A DNA stretch of 64,000 nt from Campanula takesimana. Its lineage: Eukaryota; Streptophyta; Magnoliopsida; Asterales; Campanulaceae. Made by a program: the position numbers and the translations under genes. Numbering within the stretch: position 1 is the stretch's first letter; each line of letters begins with the position of its first letter. The stretch is taken from NCBI GenBank assembly GCA_026119855.1, contig JAOWBW010000484.1, forward strand, positions 62,001-126,000, given 5' to 3'. The notes beneath the pieces were generated by a model. It searched no databases and was not told the DNA's origin. It was given only the letters and a program-made list of their open reading frames with translations. Below, one piece after another: positions 45,322-56,863 of the stretch.

Positions 45322-48300
45322 CTAATCAGTTCTATCAGGAACCCTAGCGGCGGCTTGGACAACGGTTTGAGCATCAGAAGGCTCAACTATGCTGGCGGTT
45401 TCAAACACATATTCAGCTGACTTGAGACGTAGATGGGTCGGTTCATTTACCTTCTCTAAGATTTTCTCAGAAAGCTTTTTCAGGTCGTTGGCATACTGAA
45501 CTAAGTAGTCAGTTGATGAAACCGTTAGATCAGCTAGTTGGTCTAACTTCTTCTCCAGAGCCTCATTCATTTCTTGGGCCGCTTCAAGTCTGAGAGAAGT
45601 CAGCTCATTCAAAGTTTCAAGCTTCTGTTCTAACTTGAGCTGGTTCTCCAGAAGGGTTTCAATCTTGAATTCCATTCTCCCAATCCTAGGGTCAATAGCA
45701 TTCTCCCTCTTAATGGCATCAACAAGGAAGGGCAGAGAGGAAAGAAATGCAGATTGGGCAAAAAAAGAATCCAGAACAAACTGAATCTTGACTGGATCAG
45801 TTTCAAAAAGGGAGGAAGGGAAAGGAATTATAGAAAATGAAGTGTAGGGAAAAGAAGGGGAAATGGAAAGAAGTTGGGTAATAGAGAGAGGAATTGAAGA
45901 ATAAGGAGAGAACTGCCATCTATAAAGATAAGGAAATACAGTGCAGTTTATCCTAAAGAAAAATTGAGAGCAGAGAGAAAAGATGAACTCAACTGCCAGA
46001 TCTTCAATAATTTGATCAAGAGTTGAAGCAATCAGTTGATCTGAAGCAGCTTGAGACTCATCGGCTGGAAAGATTGCAAATGGATTTGGACGACCAGACT
46101 TAAGTTGTTGCTCTTCATGTTTGTTGGCGGCTCTAATGATGGCTCCATGGCGGTTGACTTTGGAAGTAGTAGCTCTAAACCTCTTCAGGTAACCCGCAAT
46201 GTCCTGTGCACACTTCCTTTTCAAACCACGCGGTTTGGGAGACCTAACTGCAACTGTGAACTCAGGCAGAACCGAAGGGGCAGAGATGTTGATCAGTTGC
46301 GGTTGAGCCGACGATTGAACTGCTGAAGCAAAAGGCAGTGTAGGGGATTCAGAAGGTGAAGGAGTGTGCTCTGGTGAGTGAAACTCCAGCTTTCGTTTCA
46401 ACGAAGGAGCAGCGGTTTCAACCATCATTGGGTCTATTCCAGCTTTTCTCATTTCAGCCCTTTCTCTCAACTCCTTTGCAAATGGGCCTTCAGTGGGTAA
46501 ATGGTCCTTCTTGTCAGAAGCTTCAGTGAAGTCCATTGCACCAGGTGGCCTTGATTGCCAGTGCTCCACAAAGTCATATTTCTTTACTAACCTTCTCTTC
46601 TTCTTCAGCGGTTGAACCTCAAGATTTTCCTCATCTTGCTCAGGTTCACCTTGAACTGCCTCAGACACATCAGTCTGCTCAGGCAATACTGCAGCCTCAA
46701 ACTCATCGGTTTGCTCAGGCTAAACCGCATCTGTGGATACCTCGGTTTGTTCAATTGGAACCGCAGCCTCAGACACTTCGGTCTGCTCAGGCTCGGTTTG
46801 AGTGGAGGGTTTAAGGTTGGGAAGGGTAGAAAAGATTAGCTGCAACTGTTCTTCAGTGAATTGAACAGTTAGCAGTTTGAGAGGGGATTTTGGAGGTGAT
46901 ATAGGTTTGGGTTAAGAGGTGGAGACTTTCAGTTTTCTCAATAGATTCACATCTTCTGCAAAGTTCATTGATTTTTCAACATTTGGCTTTATTGGGGATA
47001 AGGGTTTTATCTGAGGTTTGGAAGAGATAGGAGGAGTTGGTTTAGTGAAAGGAATTGGTTTAGAGTAAGGTGGAAGCGGTTCAGAAGAGGGATTTGATAG
47101 AATAAGGAAGGATTTTGGTAAGGTCGGTTTTGGAGGAAGAATGGATGAGGGTTTGGAAGTTTCAGTTACTTTGGCTTTCTTCTTTCTTGGAGCCGCGGTT
47201 TCCCTGGGTTGAGCCGCAGGGATTGTAAGCTCCCCCTCAACCGCAGACTCCCTCTCAACCAGAGCCTCAGTTCCATCCAGGCTAACTCCTAGCCTATTCA
47301 GGGTGGCAGTTTGAGCAGCTTCTCTAGCTCTAGTAGCAGCGGCTTGATCTGCTATGGCACCGGCATAAGGTTTGCCTGACTTATTTAGCCGAGCCTCGGG
47401 AAAGGGACCTCTCTTTTCTTCAGGCAGAGGATCAGCATTCCATACCGCTTGTGCAAACCGCCATCCAAACGCGGTTCTGAAAGCATCAAGCTTAGAAGCA
47501 CCAAACAAGGTCTTCTCATTCGGTTGCACCCACTCAGCTTCATTGGCCACAGAAGCCTTAAAGATCACAGAATCCTGATGAAGGAACTTAGTTAAGAGTC
47601 TGCAATGAGTTATGATCTTTGTTTTCCCAGCGGCTTTGGCAGAAGTATGGAAGCTGAGTGCATTGATCATTTCTTGCTTGATGATCCTTGGCCAGTGCAG
47701 CTTCTTCCCTTTGTAGATAGCCACGCAGTAGTTGTACAGCTCAGAAGTGAAGTTGTTGTGATTGCCATTCTTGCACATCACTCCAGTGTCTACTAAATCG
47801 TACAACATCACCATTACTTCTCCAAACTCCTTCTTAGGGGTGGACTTAGTGTTGAAGACAGAGACCCCCAAGAGCTCCTCAGTAGTTCGGCTGACTAACT
47901 CTGGTTTGATAGAAAGGATTCCAGAATTTTCCAGTCCAGCCAAGATAGCAACCTTTGAAGCAGATAAAACTACATCCTTTGTCCTGACAGTGGACTTGAT
48001 GGCATTTTCAGTCTTCACTTCCCCAGACTCTAAGTCTCTGATCTCTTCTCCTTTACCATTCAAAAGGGGTACCTCACAGACAATCCCATTGTCAAAGAAT
48101 TCTGCACAAAGCCTCTTATCAAACTTCGGTTCATCCAATTGGAATAGTGGCAGCAGTTTTGACGATTCCAGTAGAGCAAGCAGTTTTCTTCCAACTGTAT
48201 CAGCTTCGAATTCGGCTTTGATGATCTGAGATCCAGGTACAAAGTTGGATTCATCCTAAAAAAATAATCAAAGTTAGTAAGAGTTTGGTGCAAGCAGTTT

Positions 48301-48872
48301 GAATAAACCAAGCATTCAAACTGCTACAAGGAATCCTAACAATGAAATAAGCGGTTGAAGTAAAACAGGGGTAAAATGGTAAACACCCAAAACTAGACAT
48401 GGAAAGAATTTGAAAAAGCATTTGAATGCATGAAGAACATGATGAACAGGGGATAAACATGCAAAACAAAAACTTAACCAAATTAAGAAAGAAGTATACC
48501 AAAAGACTCGAAAAATGCAGATACTAACAAAGTTCTAAACTAACAAGTTCAAATAATAAACCCAGAACATAGTATCAAAATAAATACGAAAGAACACCTG
48601 AAAAACCCAAAAATCAAAATTGTTCAAAAATTGAACAAAAGACATGAAATAAACATCAAACCCAGAATATATGAACATACGTAATCATAATCAACCAAAA
48701 ATTGAAAGAAAAAGCAAGTAAAGATATGAGAAGATGAACAAGCTTTTTCGAACAACAATGGCGGAAAAATATGAAATGCTAGAGTGAAGGGTTCAAGAAA
48801 TCATACCATATCACCTTTGGATGTTTTAGATGTAGATGGAGCAGAAGGGTCTGAAGATTTCTTAGGTGCCAT
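45322..48872 (-). pseudogene. extra gene 3' of pol (env-like position), two exons
   Basis: Exon 1 is 48872-48807 (22 codons, starting MAPKKSSDPSAPS) and ends at a GTATGA donor. The intron is 48806-48256. Exon 2 starts at 48255 after TTTTTTAG, with phases matching. The frame then runs to 45322, interrupted only by TAA (46914-46912) and TAG (46722-46720). N-terminal third: globular, with LYNYCVAIYKGKKLHWPRII (weak resemblance to plant-transposon associated proteins, not proven). Middle: proline-rich (about 47170-46970) and basic KKKRR. A hydrophobic T-rich segment lies at about 45985-45795. The C-terminus is a predicted coiled coil (LENQLKLEQKLETLNEL). Proline-rich plus coiled-coil layout fits env-like ORFs of Sireviruses. 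Function is unknown. Confidence 0.7.
48256..48806 (-). other. predicted spliceosomal intron of the extra gene
   Basis: GT at the exon 1 end, T-rich tract and AG before 48255. 551 bases, AT-rich, stop-filled. Joining is phase 0. Confidence 0.6.
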
Positions 48873-48996
48873 TTTAAATTTCAAAGAAGTATGGGAAATA
48901 TTGGAGGTTGAGAGCAGAGTGCAAAAGAGAGAGAGAGAGAGAGAGTATACGCAAATGAGGAAGAAGGTAAAAAAGGTAAAAAGAAATAAACTTTGT

Positions 48997-49004
48997 CTTT
49001 TATA
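48997..49004 (-). promoter_or_regulatory. candidate TATA box of the extra gene
   Basis: TATAAAAG on the minus strand, 125 bases before the ATG at 48872. A separate promoter would explain how a gene this far 3' of the LTR promoter is expressed. Confidence 0.5.
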
Positions 49005-49465
49005 CTCAATTAACTGTTTCTCGGGTAATGGAACGACGAGAACGGCGCACGATTATCTCCAGATGGCGTCCCACGTCACATAGAATTTAATGCGGTAGAG
49101 AAAATTGCAAAAGGGTCCTTATAATTGATATGACATAAAGTAGGGACTAAAATGCAATTTCATACCTGAGCAGTTTGATTGAGCAAACCGACTTAACTTA
49201 CGTCTTCAGCGGTTTTCATGAAACTGATGTCTCTCTAATCTGATGGCGGTTTATATGTTTAAACCGAATGACTTTACTTTCTTGTCGGTTTTGAAAGAAC
49301 CGATTTCATTAATTTTGACTCGTCAGTTTGATGGAGTATCTTGTACAGAACCATTTATTGATGCGGTTTCAATGATGACAGAACTGCATACTAGATGACT
49401 TTTCTAAGCATAGCCAAAACACTTAAACAAAAGATATTAATACTAATATATATAGATATGATATC
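49005..49465. other. non-coding between pol and extra gene
   Basis: About 460 bases, no gene. Several GCGGTT hexamers. Confidence 0.6.
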
Positions 49466-51147
49466 TTAAGTTAGTTCTAACATACCCATTTGTCCTCGTA
49501 AGTGATAGAACCTGGAATTTTCAAGAGGTTTGGTGAGGATGTCAGCAATTTGATCATCTGTTCCCACCTTTGCTAGAAAAATGTTTTTCTTTTCAACATG
49601 ATCTTTGAGGAAATGATATCTTATGTCGATGTGCTTGGTTTTTGAGTGCTGAACTGGATTGTTGGAGATGGATATTGCAGCAGTGCTATCATAGTAGATA
49701 GGGCAGTTTTGTTCAAATATCCTGTAGTCCTCCAACTGTTGTTTCATCTAGAGAATTTGAGAGCAACAGCTTCCAGCTGCTATATATTCAGCTTCAGCAG
49801 TTGAGACTGAAACCGATGCTTGTTTCTTGCTGGACCATGACACAAGCTGCGTTCCAAGGAACTGACAAGTACCACTTGTGCTCTTTCTGCTTATCTTACA
49901 TGCTACAAAGTCAGCATCTGAACAACCTAATAGATCAAATGAAGATTCTTTAGAGTACCAAAGTCCAAGGTTAACAGATCCACATAAATATCTAATAATA
50001 CGTTTAACAGCAATAAGATGAGATTCTCTAGGGTCAGCTTGAAATCTAGCACACACACAAACACTAAACATGATATCTGGCCTACTAGCAGTTAAGTAAA
50101 GTAGAGAGCCAATCATACCTCGGTAGAAAGTTTGATCAACTTTCTTACCATGTTCATCTCGATCCAAACTGCAGGTCTTAGGCATTGGGGTATCAACTGG
50201 TTTAGCGGTTTCAAGCCCGAACTTCTTTATCAAATCTTTAGTGTATTTGGCTTGGTTGATAAAGATCCCATCATGGGATTGCTTGACTTGGAGTCCAAGA
50301 AAGAATGTCAATTCTCCCATCATACTCATTTCAAATTTACTCTTCATTAGCTTCTCAAACTTAACACACATAGTTTCATTAGTAGAACCAAAAATAATAT
50401 CATCAACATATATTTGAAATAATAATGAATGGTTTTTGTGTTTAGCTATAAATAGAGTTGTATCAATTTTACCTCGAGAGAAGCCTTGTTCAATAAGAAA
50501 TTTAGATAGAGTGTCATACCATGCTCTTGGAGCTTGTTTGAGTCCATATAATGCTTTCTTGAGTTTGAAGACATGATTTGGAAGTTTGTTGTCTTCGAAT
50601 CCTGGCGGTTGAGCTACATAAACTTCTTCTTATAGTTCACCATTCAGAAATGCACTCTTCACATCCATTTGATATAACTTGAATTTCTTGAAGGATGCAT
50701 AGGCCAGGAACAATCTTATGGCTTCAAGTCTGGCAACAGGGCAAAAGTCTCATCATAGTCTATGCCTTCTTCTTGCCTATAGCCTTGAGCAACCAACCTA
50801 GCTTTGTTTCTTGTTATTGTCCCATTCTCATCCATCTTGTTTCTGTACACCCATTTTGTTCCAATTACAGTGTGATCTCTGGGCCTTGGAACTAGAGTCC
50901 AAACTTTGCATCTTTCAAACTGATTAAGCTCTTCTTGCATTGCAATTATCCAACTTGGATCACTTAGGGCTTCATCTACCTTCTTCGGTTCCATCTGAGA
51001 TAACAGAGCAGTTGAGAACAAACTGTGATTATCTCTGTGAGTCAAACTCCCTCTGGTTTGGACACCAGTACTGATAGGACCAATAACGTTGGCAGTTGGA
51101 TGGTCTCTATGCTCGTTAATTTCAGGAGGGAGGTTGTCTTGAACCAC
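49466..51147 (-). pseudogene. pol: copia reverse transcriptase and RNase H
   Basis: RT begins about 51000 (DPSWIIAMQEELNQFERCKV, GTKWVYRNKMDENG). A stop near 50630 and a shift near 50720 occur. Catalytic IYVDDIIFGS at about 50389-50419, then GELTFFLGLQVKQ and PMPKTCSLD. RNase H has SDADFVACKISRKSTSG and STAEAEYIAAGSC, a stop at about 49748, then HSKTKHIDIRYHFLKDHVE to the end at 49466. Canonical copia order (INT before RT). Confidence 0.92.
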
Positions 51148-52527
51148 TATTTCTTGAAGATTTTCCAGAGGAGGATCATCTGATAATCATTGAAATCTTC
51201 ATTGAAGGTTAGATTTGGAACTGGTTCAACAGTTTGAATGGGATCAGAGGACAGCGGTTCAACAGTTACACCATCAGCGGTTTGAGTAGGTGCGGCTGGA
51301 GACTGGATGTAGCAGTTTGAGTAGGATGTTGTCAGTTGCTCTATGTCTAGTGCCTGTCTCAAAATCACTAAAATCATTAGTAACATTTGGAGCCATATGT
51401 GGCTCAAGGAGAGCATGTTCATCAAATGTAACATGGACTGATTCTACAATTTTTAAAGATGTCTTATTGAAACAACGAAAAGCTTTAGAGTGTTTAGAAT
51501 AACCAACAAAAATACCTTCATCGGCCTTAGCATCAAATTTACCTCGATGCTCTTTGCCATTGTACAAGATGTAACACTTGCATCCAAATATATTGAAGAA
51601 GGCAATGTTGGGAGATCTGCCTCTCCACAATTCATAAGGAGTCTTGTTGTGAACTTTGATGATGAGGGAGCGATTCTGAGTGAAGCACGCGGTATTGACA
51701 GCTTCGGCTCAGAAGTATTTAGGAAGCTTGGCTTCAGCAATCATAGTCTTTCCTGCTTCAATCAAAGTTCTGTTCTTTCTTTCCACTACTCCATTCTATT
51801 ATGGAACTCCAGCGGTAGAGAAATTATGATCAATTCCATGATCATCACAATATTGGGCAACACCATTGTTTGTAAATTCGGTTCCATTATCTGAACGCAC
51901 GGCAACAATGTCATCCAATTTCTGAGTTTGGAGCTGTCTAAAGAGAGCGGTTATGATGCCATAAGTATCATATTTAGAGGCCATCATTTCCACCCATGTA
52001 TATCTTGAATAATCATCAACCACCATAAGTGTATAGCGGTTTCCTCCTATACTGGCGGTTGGGACAGGTCCAAATAAATCCATGTGCAGCAGTTGCAAAC
52101 AGCGGTTCGTTGAAGGCGCGGTTTTACAAGGAAATGACTGTTTGGGCTGCTTTCCAAGCTGGCATGCTTTACACTTTTCATCATGATGGTCAGCCACTTT
52201 AGGTAGTCCTTTTACTAGACCATCCCTGTGCATTTTTGCTAGATACTTGAAGTTCAAGTGGCTGAGCCGCTTATGCCATAACCACCTGCTTTCACTTATA
52301 TTTTTGGCTACAAAACAGAGGTCATCAATAGAAACAATATTGCTTAAATCAATTATATAAACATCACCTGTTCTGTTGCCAGTCAGTAGAGTGACTCTAG
52401 AGGAAGCATCTTTGATATAACAGCTAGTTGATGTGAAGATGCAGTTCATTCCTTTGTCACAAAACTGAGATATGGAGAGAAGGTTGTGCTTGAGTCCTTC
52501 TACTAGTGACACATTTTCAATAGTCAC
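51148..52527 (-). pseudogene. pol: copia integrase
   Basis: Zinc region WLWHKRLSHLNFKYL and CKACQLGKQPKQSFP (about 52290-52130). Core LHMDLFGPVPTA, VVDDYSRYTWVEMM and VRSDNGTEFTNNG (about 52090-51870). A stop (TAG) near 51799 and a shift follow. Then NTPYELW-type, SPNIAFFNIFGCKCYILYN and IFVGYSKHSKAFR (about 51620-51480). Catalytic D and D are present. The Glu region lies at the frame break. Confidence 0.9.
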
Positions 52528-53490
52528 TTTTCCTCATTTGATTGCTCCATATCCTACTGTTTCTCCTTTTTTGTTGTTACCAAACACTACTGGGGGACCT
52601 TTCATTTGGATGAAACTGCAGAGTAGATCTGAATCTCCAGTCATGTGTCGTGAGCATCCACTATCCAAATACCAGAGATCCTTCTTCTTCTTAGCGGTTC
52701 CAGCCATAAAACATGAAATCTGAAAAATAAACATGAAAGGTTTTGGTCCCCCTTATTCCTTGGGTCCTAGGGTTAGCAGCTTTTTGGGACCCACACCTGT
52801 TTGACCTTAGGATTTTTACGTCCCTTGGCATTGGGTGTGAATCTTAAAAGACAATGACCAGCACTATGACCAAAATCGGCACAGATAGAACAATGAATTA
52901 AGCCAGGTTGTGGTTGCGGTTTTACAAATCCATTACTGACCTTCGTTTATCATGTTTTACTGGGTCAGCGGTTTTGGATTTAACAAAGCTAACCTTCTTG
53001 AGTTCCACCTTTCTCTTAGGTGCGGCTTTAGGAAATATAACAGGATATTCCTTAAACCGACTAGGAGCGGTTTCATCACTCAATACTTCTTTGGTTGCCT
53101 CAGCCGCTGTGGATTTCTCTTTCCACTTTGGATCTCTCCCAGTCTAGTTTTTAGGATACTCATAGAAATAATTTTGCTTTTTATTTCTTGTGTTGAGCCC
53201 TTTTTACCAGCATGATTCACCTTAGGAATTTCTTTGGTTTGTTCAGTTGGTTTCACACCACCTTCAGCATAAAGACAAGGACACTTACACCCATCATCAG
53301 TTTTAAATCCTAATCCACTTTTCTCCTTAGAGAGAATTTGTGAATTAACGATTTGTTCCATGGTGACTCCAGACTTAGTCCACACATCGGTCACTTTTTG
53401 AAGTTCATCCCTTCGTGCAGTAAGATCATGGATTCGGGTGTTAAGAACCTCGGTTCTGTCCTTAAGGTAGCGGTTTTCTTCCACAATAGA
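52528..53490 (-). pseudogene. copia gag C-terminus, second zinc knuckle and protease
   Basis: 53484-53080 reads VTMEQIVNSQILSKEKSGLG (homologue of the host's VTMDGIFESQKASGDKSGLG). The CCHC knuckle CSICADFGHSAGHC lies at about 52850-52893, followed without interruption by LLRFTPNAKGRKNPKVKQ, which is the empty-site version of the point where the host element has the solo LTR. Protease DLWYLDSGCSRHMTGD is at about 52640-52690. Confidence 0.88.
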
Positions 53491-55111
53491 AGCTATCCCA
53501 ACAATTTGGAGCTTGAGTTTTTCAATCTCCTCCTTATGGGACTTGCACTCTTTTGGGAATATTCAAGTTCCGCAGCCATTAATTTATATGCCTTTTTAAG
53601 CACAGTGTGTTGTTGACAAATGACATTAGCACGTTCAAGTACCTGGTCATCATGGCTTTGTTCGGTTTGATCCTCAGGAGAGTAGTTTGGTGAAGTAGGA
53701 GTTTTGCCTTGTTTAGCTTCAGGAGTTCTTGGTGAAACTGACTTCATTTGATGGAGTAGGCAGTGGAAGGGCTTTCGTCAATTTCAACATTTTCTTCAAA
53801 TCCCATTAGGCAAAGATTTGCAACTCCTTCATCTTCATCACTATCATCTGTATCAGAACCCATCCATGTTAATGGTTGTTCTCCTTGTTCAGCAACCATT
53901 CCCTTCTCTTGAAAAACTTTTTGTTGAACGGTTTCTTGGCAGGAGCGGCTTCATAGCGCGGTTTGGGACAACTGGAGGCAAAATGACCTGGTTGTCTGCA
54001 GTTGTAACAAACATCATCCCTTTTCTTAGCATCAGCTGCTTTGTTGAATCTGGTTTGAGGGACAAACTTTGCAGGGCCGCCTGACTGAGATTGAGCTTGT
54101 TCTTTCTGAACTTGGTGTAGTTTTTCACATAGAGAGCAAACTCATCATCATCCATGTCATCAAAGTCAACTTGAGTAGAACTAGATGCTACACTTTGAGA
54201 ATTTTGAGATGGAGTGTAGGATGATGAGATTGCTGAGGTTGAGAATAGGGTTGATGATGTTGAGGGTAAGGTTCATGAGGCGGTTGGTAATACTCTGGAG
54301 GTGCGGTTTGAGAAATATATCTTGGAATATTTGGATCAAAAGAAGCGGTTTGTAAATGAGTATTGATGCGGTTTGAGGTGATCTGGATTGTAAACTGGAG
54401 ATGTGGCATTGTTGAAAGCGGCAAGAGAAAGAGACTTGAATCTGTTTTCGGTTTCATGAGCTTCCTCAAGCTTGAATTCAAATACCCTTAGCATGGCATA
54501 AAGATGACGAGATCAAGAGCTTCCAGATCTTTGTTGTCTTCAATGTGGTAGTTTTGATCAGCCATTTGCTACCAAGAGATTGCATGAATCTCATGTTCAG
54601 GTCAGTATTGGAATACTTGTGCCCTAGAGAGAAACATACATTGACAATTTCCACGAAACGCTCATAGCATTGGCGAAGAGATTCCTTGGGTCTTTGACAT
54701 AGTAATCAAAGAGCCTTCTCTGTTGGTAGAGGCAGTTCTTCTTGGTGTCGGCATCTCCTTCCAGAAAGTCAATGATGCCATCCCATGTTTCCTTTGCGGT
54801 ATTGCAATCTAGAACCTTTGAGTGAGCTCTTAGATCAATAGCTGATACAAGCATGGACATAGCTCTACATCAAAGTCCACATTCCGTTGATCAGTTTCGG
54901 TCCATTCAGCTTCCGGCTTCTTGATTTCCGCGGTTTGTCCAGCAGTACCTGCATCAGGGTTAGCCTTCATCGGGACATAGGGTCCATTAACAATTGCAGT
55001 CCATAATCTGCGATCCTCAGATATCATGTGCTTCTTCATCCTATCTTTCCAGAAGATGAAACTATCTTCATTAAGAATAGGTAAGTGATTAGAGTTGGAT
55101 GTCTGCATCAT
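53491..55111 (-). pseudogene. gag: copia gag
   Basis: ATG at 55111: MMQTSNSNHLPILNEDSFIF then WKDRMKKHM and DRRLWTAIVNGPYVPMKANP. Frameshift near 54850, then DCNTAKETWDGIIDFLEGD and RRLFDYYV. A proline/tyrosine-rich stretch (about 54200-54300). A CCHC knuckle CYNCRQPGHFASSC at about 53980-54020. An acidic serine stretch near 53840, then a coil. Broken by several shifts. Confidence 0.88.
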
Positions 55112-55180
55112 ATGGAGTTTATGTTTGCCATTGGATCAGCACCCAAGCGGTTAAGCTTGAAAATGATTTTTGGTGGATAT

Positions 55181-55192
55181 GCTCTGATACCA
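55181..55192 (-). other. primer binding site, tRNA-iMet type
   Basis: GCTCTGATACCA on the + strand, complement TGGTATCAGAGC, two bases inside the 5' LTR. Confidence 0.92.
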
Positions 55193-55194
55193 CT

Positions 55195-56652
55195 TGTTGG
55201 TCCCAAAGGGCAACAAGGGTATAGAACCGCTAGAGGGGGGGGGTGAATAGCGGTTTAAAATCTTTTTCGAAATACCCTTGAAAATCAACCAAGTACTTAT
55301 CAGTTTGGTCTATTGCGGTTTAAAGCACTAGAACCGCTCAGATAAAATGCACAGCGGAGTTTTGCGGTTTTGTCCAAACTGAGTTATAAAGAGTTGGGCG
55401 GTTTAAGTGGTTGAAAAGGGAATGATGCAACTGACAAGGCACAACTGAAGTATCACAAAAGTATGCAAATCATTTATCAAGTCATTTCACATGAAAGTAA
55501 AAAAGCTCATAAACATAAATGTAATGACAAGACAGAAAATAAAGATCAAGGACACACAATTTGAAGAGGTTCGTTCTTGAAAGAAATACGTCCTCTACCT
55601 AGGTGGTTAGCCTAGGATTTTCTAATAGCTACTAGACTTGTATTGATTTAGAGGAGTTTTTACAAGATTACAAAAGAATCCAAACTCTAAATAAACAATC
55701 TAACCTAACAATGCTATTATAACAACCTGTGTTTTCGAGGTATATAATCTATAAGAAAATATACTCCGGGTGTGTAGTGTGGAAAGAAATCAAGAGCTCC
55801 AAATATCTAAGTGATGGTGAGCAAATGATTACTTTCTGTGCAAGGCTGAGTGTGATGATTTGAAGGCTTGAAGCTTTAATGAAGAACTCTGGGTTTGCTA
55901 AGGAGATGATGAAGAGATGAGTATCTGGGTTTTCAATCTTCAAAGCAAACTTGAATACTTGGGATATTCTCTTTGAAGCTCAGCAACCTTCAATGTTGAA
56001 CAATGAAGGCTATTTATAGTGAAGACATTAGTGACCATAGGACAATGAGGTGAGTCATTGTATGGCGGTTTATGCGTTGTCACAATCCCATTGGTTGACT
56101 GTCACTGTCGTCCTTTGCTTTGCTTTGTGGCAGGAAGTTGTTGGATCACTACCTGACATTGTCCTTTTAGTTGTTGAAAAGTACAGCGGTAACTTTTCAA
56201 AAAGTGAGACAAACCGACATTCCAAGAATAACTGAACCATGACTTGAAGTTTAAGGAGAAGTCACCAGTCATTCATTTTTACGGTTGAAAAGCGAATGTT
56301 GTCTTCAAGGAGTAAATGACGGCAATAACTTCTTCAATATCTTGGTCGGCGGTTCCACCAGATGCATGTGCGGTTTTCATGAATGAACTTGAAATGCGGT
56401 TTCATCAAAGACACAGACTGCGGTTTGATGAAGGACTACAGGCATCATGTTGGCGGTTGAAGATGGCGGCTTGAGGACACTAACCGCTAAGAATAAAACC
56501 GATCATAACTCAGCCTAACTACTAAAAATCTAGAAATGGACTTGTCTAAAAATTGAAGTAAAACTTCATTTACATGTAAACCTAAAGTCCATAAAAAGAC
56601 ACGTGGAATGGGTCAATCAAATCAGGTGGGTGTACTAACAATGATCCTAACA
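55195..56652 (-). repeat. 5' LTR of inserted copia element (1458 bp)
   Basis: Matches 43395-44855. TATA complement TATTTATA at 56011-56018. Confidence 0.95.
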
Positions 56653-56763
56653 CATCAACTCAAGGAAATTCATGTACATCAGTTGCTCCGAACTTCGATA
56701 ATAGTGCGCCGAGTGAAGATTAAGTTGCACTGTACAATGCGCCTGATGCTTTCACTCACACGC
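56653..56763 (+). pseudogene. pol: continuation of host copia pol plus target duplication CATCA
   Basis: CATCA (56653-56657) followed by codons in the same frame as 43394. TAA after about 70 bases. The sequence ends at the N gap. Confidence 0.75.
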
Positions 56764-56863
56764 NNNNNNNNNNNNNNNNNNNNNNNNNNNNNNNNNNNNN
56801 NNNNNNNNNNNNNNNNNNNNNNNNNNNNNNNNNNNNNNNNNNNNNNNNNNNNNNNNNNNNNNN
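56764..56863. other. assembly gap, exactly 100 N
   Basis: A round 100-N run is the usual placeholder for a gap of unknown size. Copia (+) is on the left and Tat (-) on the right, both broken at the gap. Confidence 0.98.

Larger units (their letters stand above)
43395..56652 (-). mobile_element. complete Ty1/copia (Sirevirus-like) element with an extra 3' gene
   Basis: 13,258 bp. 5' LTR 55195-56652, PBS 55181-55192, gag and pol 55111-49466, extra spliced gene 48872-45322, PPT just outside the 3' LTR 43395-44855, perfect CATCA duplications. The LTRs look nearly identical by eye, so insertion is comparatively recent, yet gag-pol already carries several stops and shifts. An additional gene 3' of pol, in the env-like position, is known for Sirevirus elements. 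Confidence 0.93.
36885..56763 (+). mobile_element. host Ty1/copia (Sirevirus-like) element, interrupted twice
   Basis: Fragments 36885-39080, 41892-43394 and 56653-56763 form one element. The reading frame joins directly across the inserted element after its target duplication CATCA is counted once (DQNAS then TQGN), ending at TAA after SEDs codons. No LTR of its own is visible: the 5' side is fused to another LTR fragment and the 3' side runs into the N gap. Long gag with two zinc knuckles suggests the Sirevirus lineage. Confidence 0.8.

Noticed and set aside
47762..48229. 155-residue + strand frame
   Set aside because: Shadow of the extra gene on the minus strand, whose intron and exon phases are coherent.
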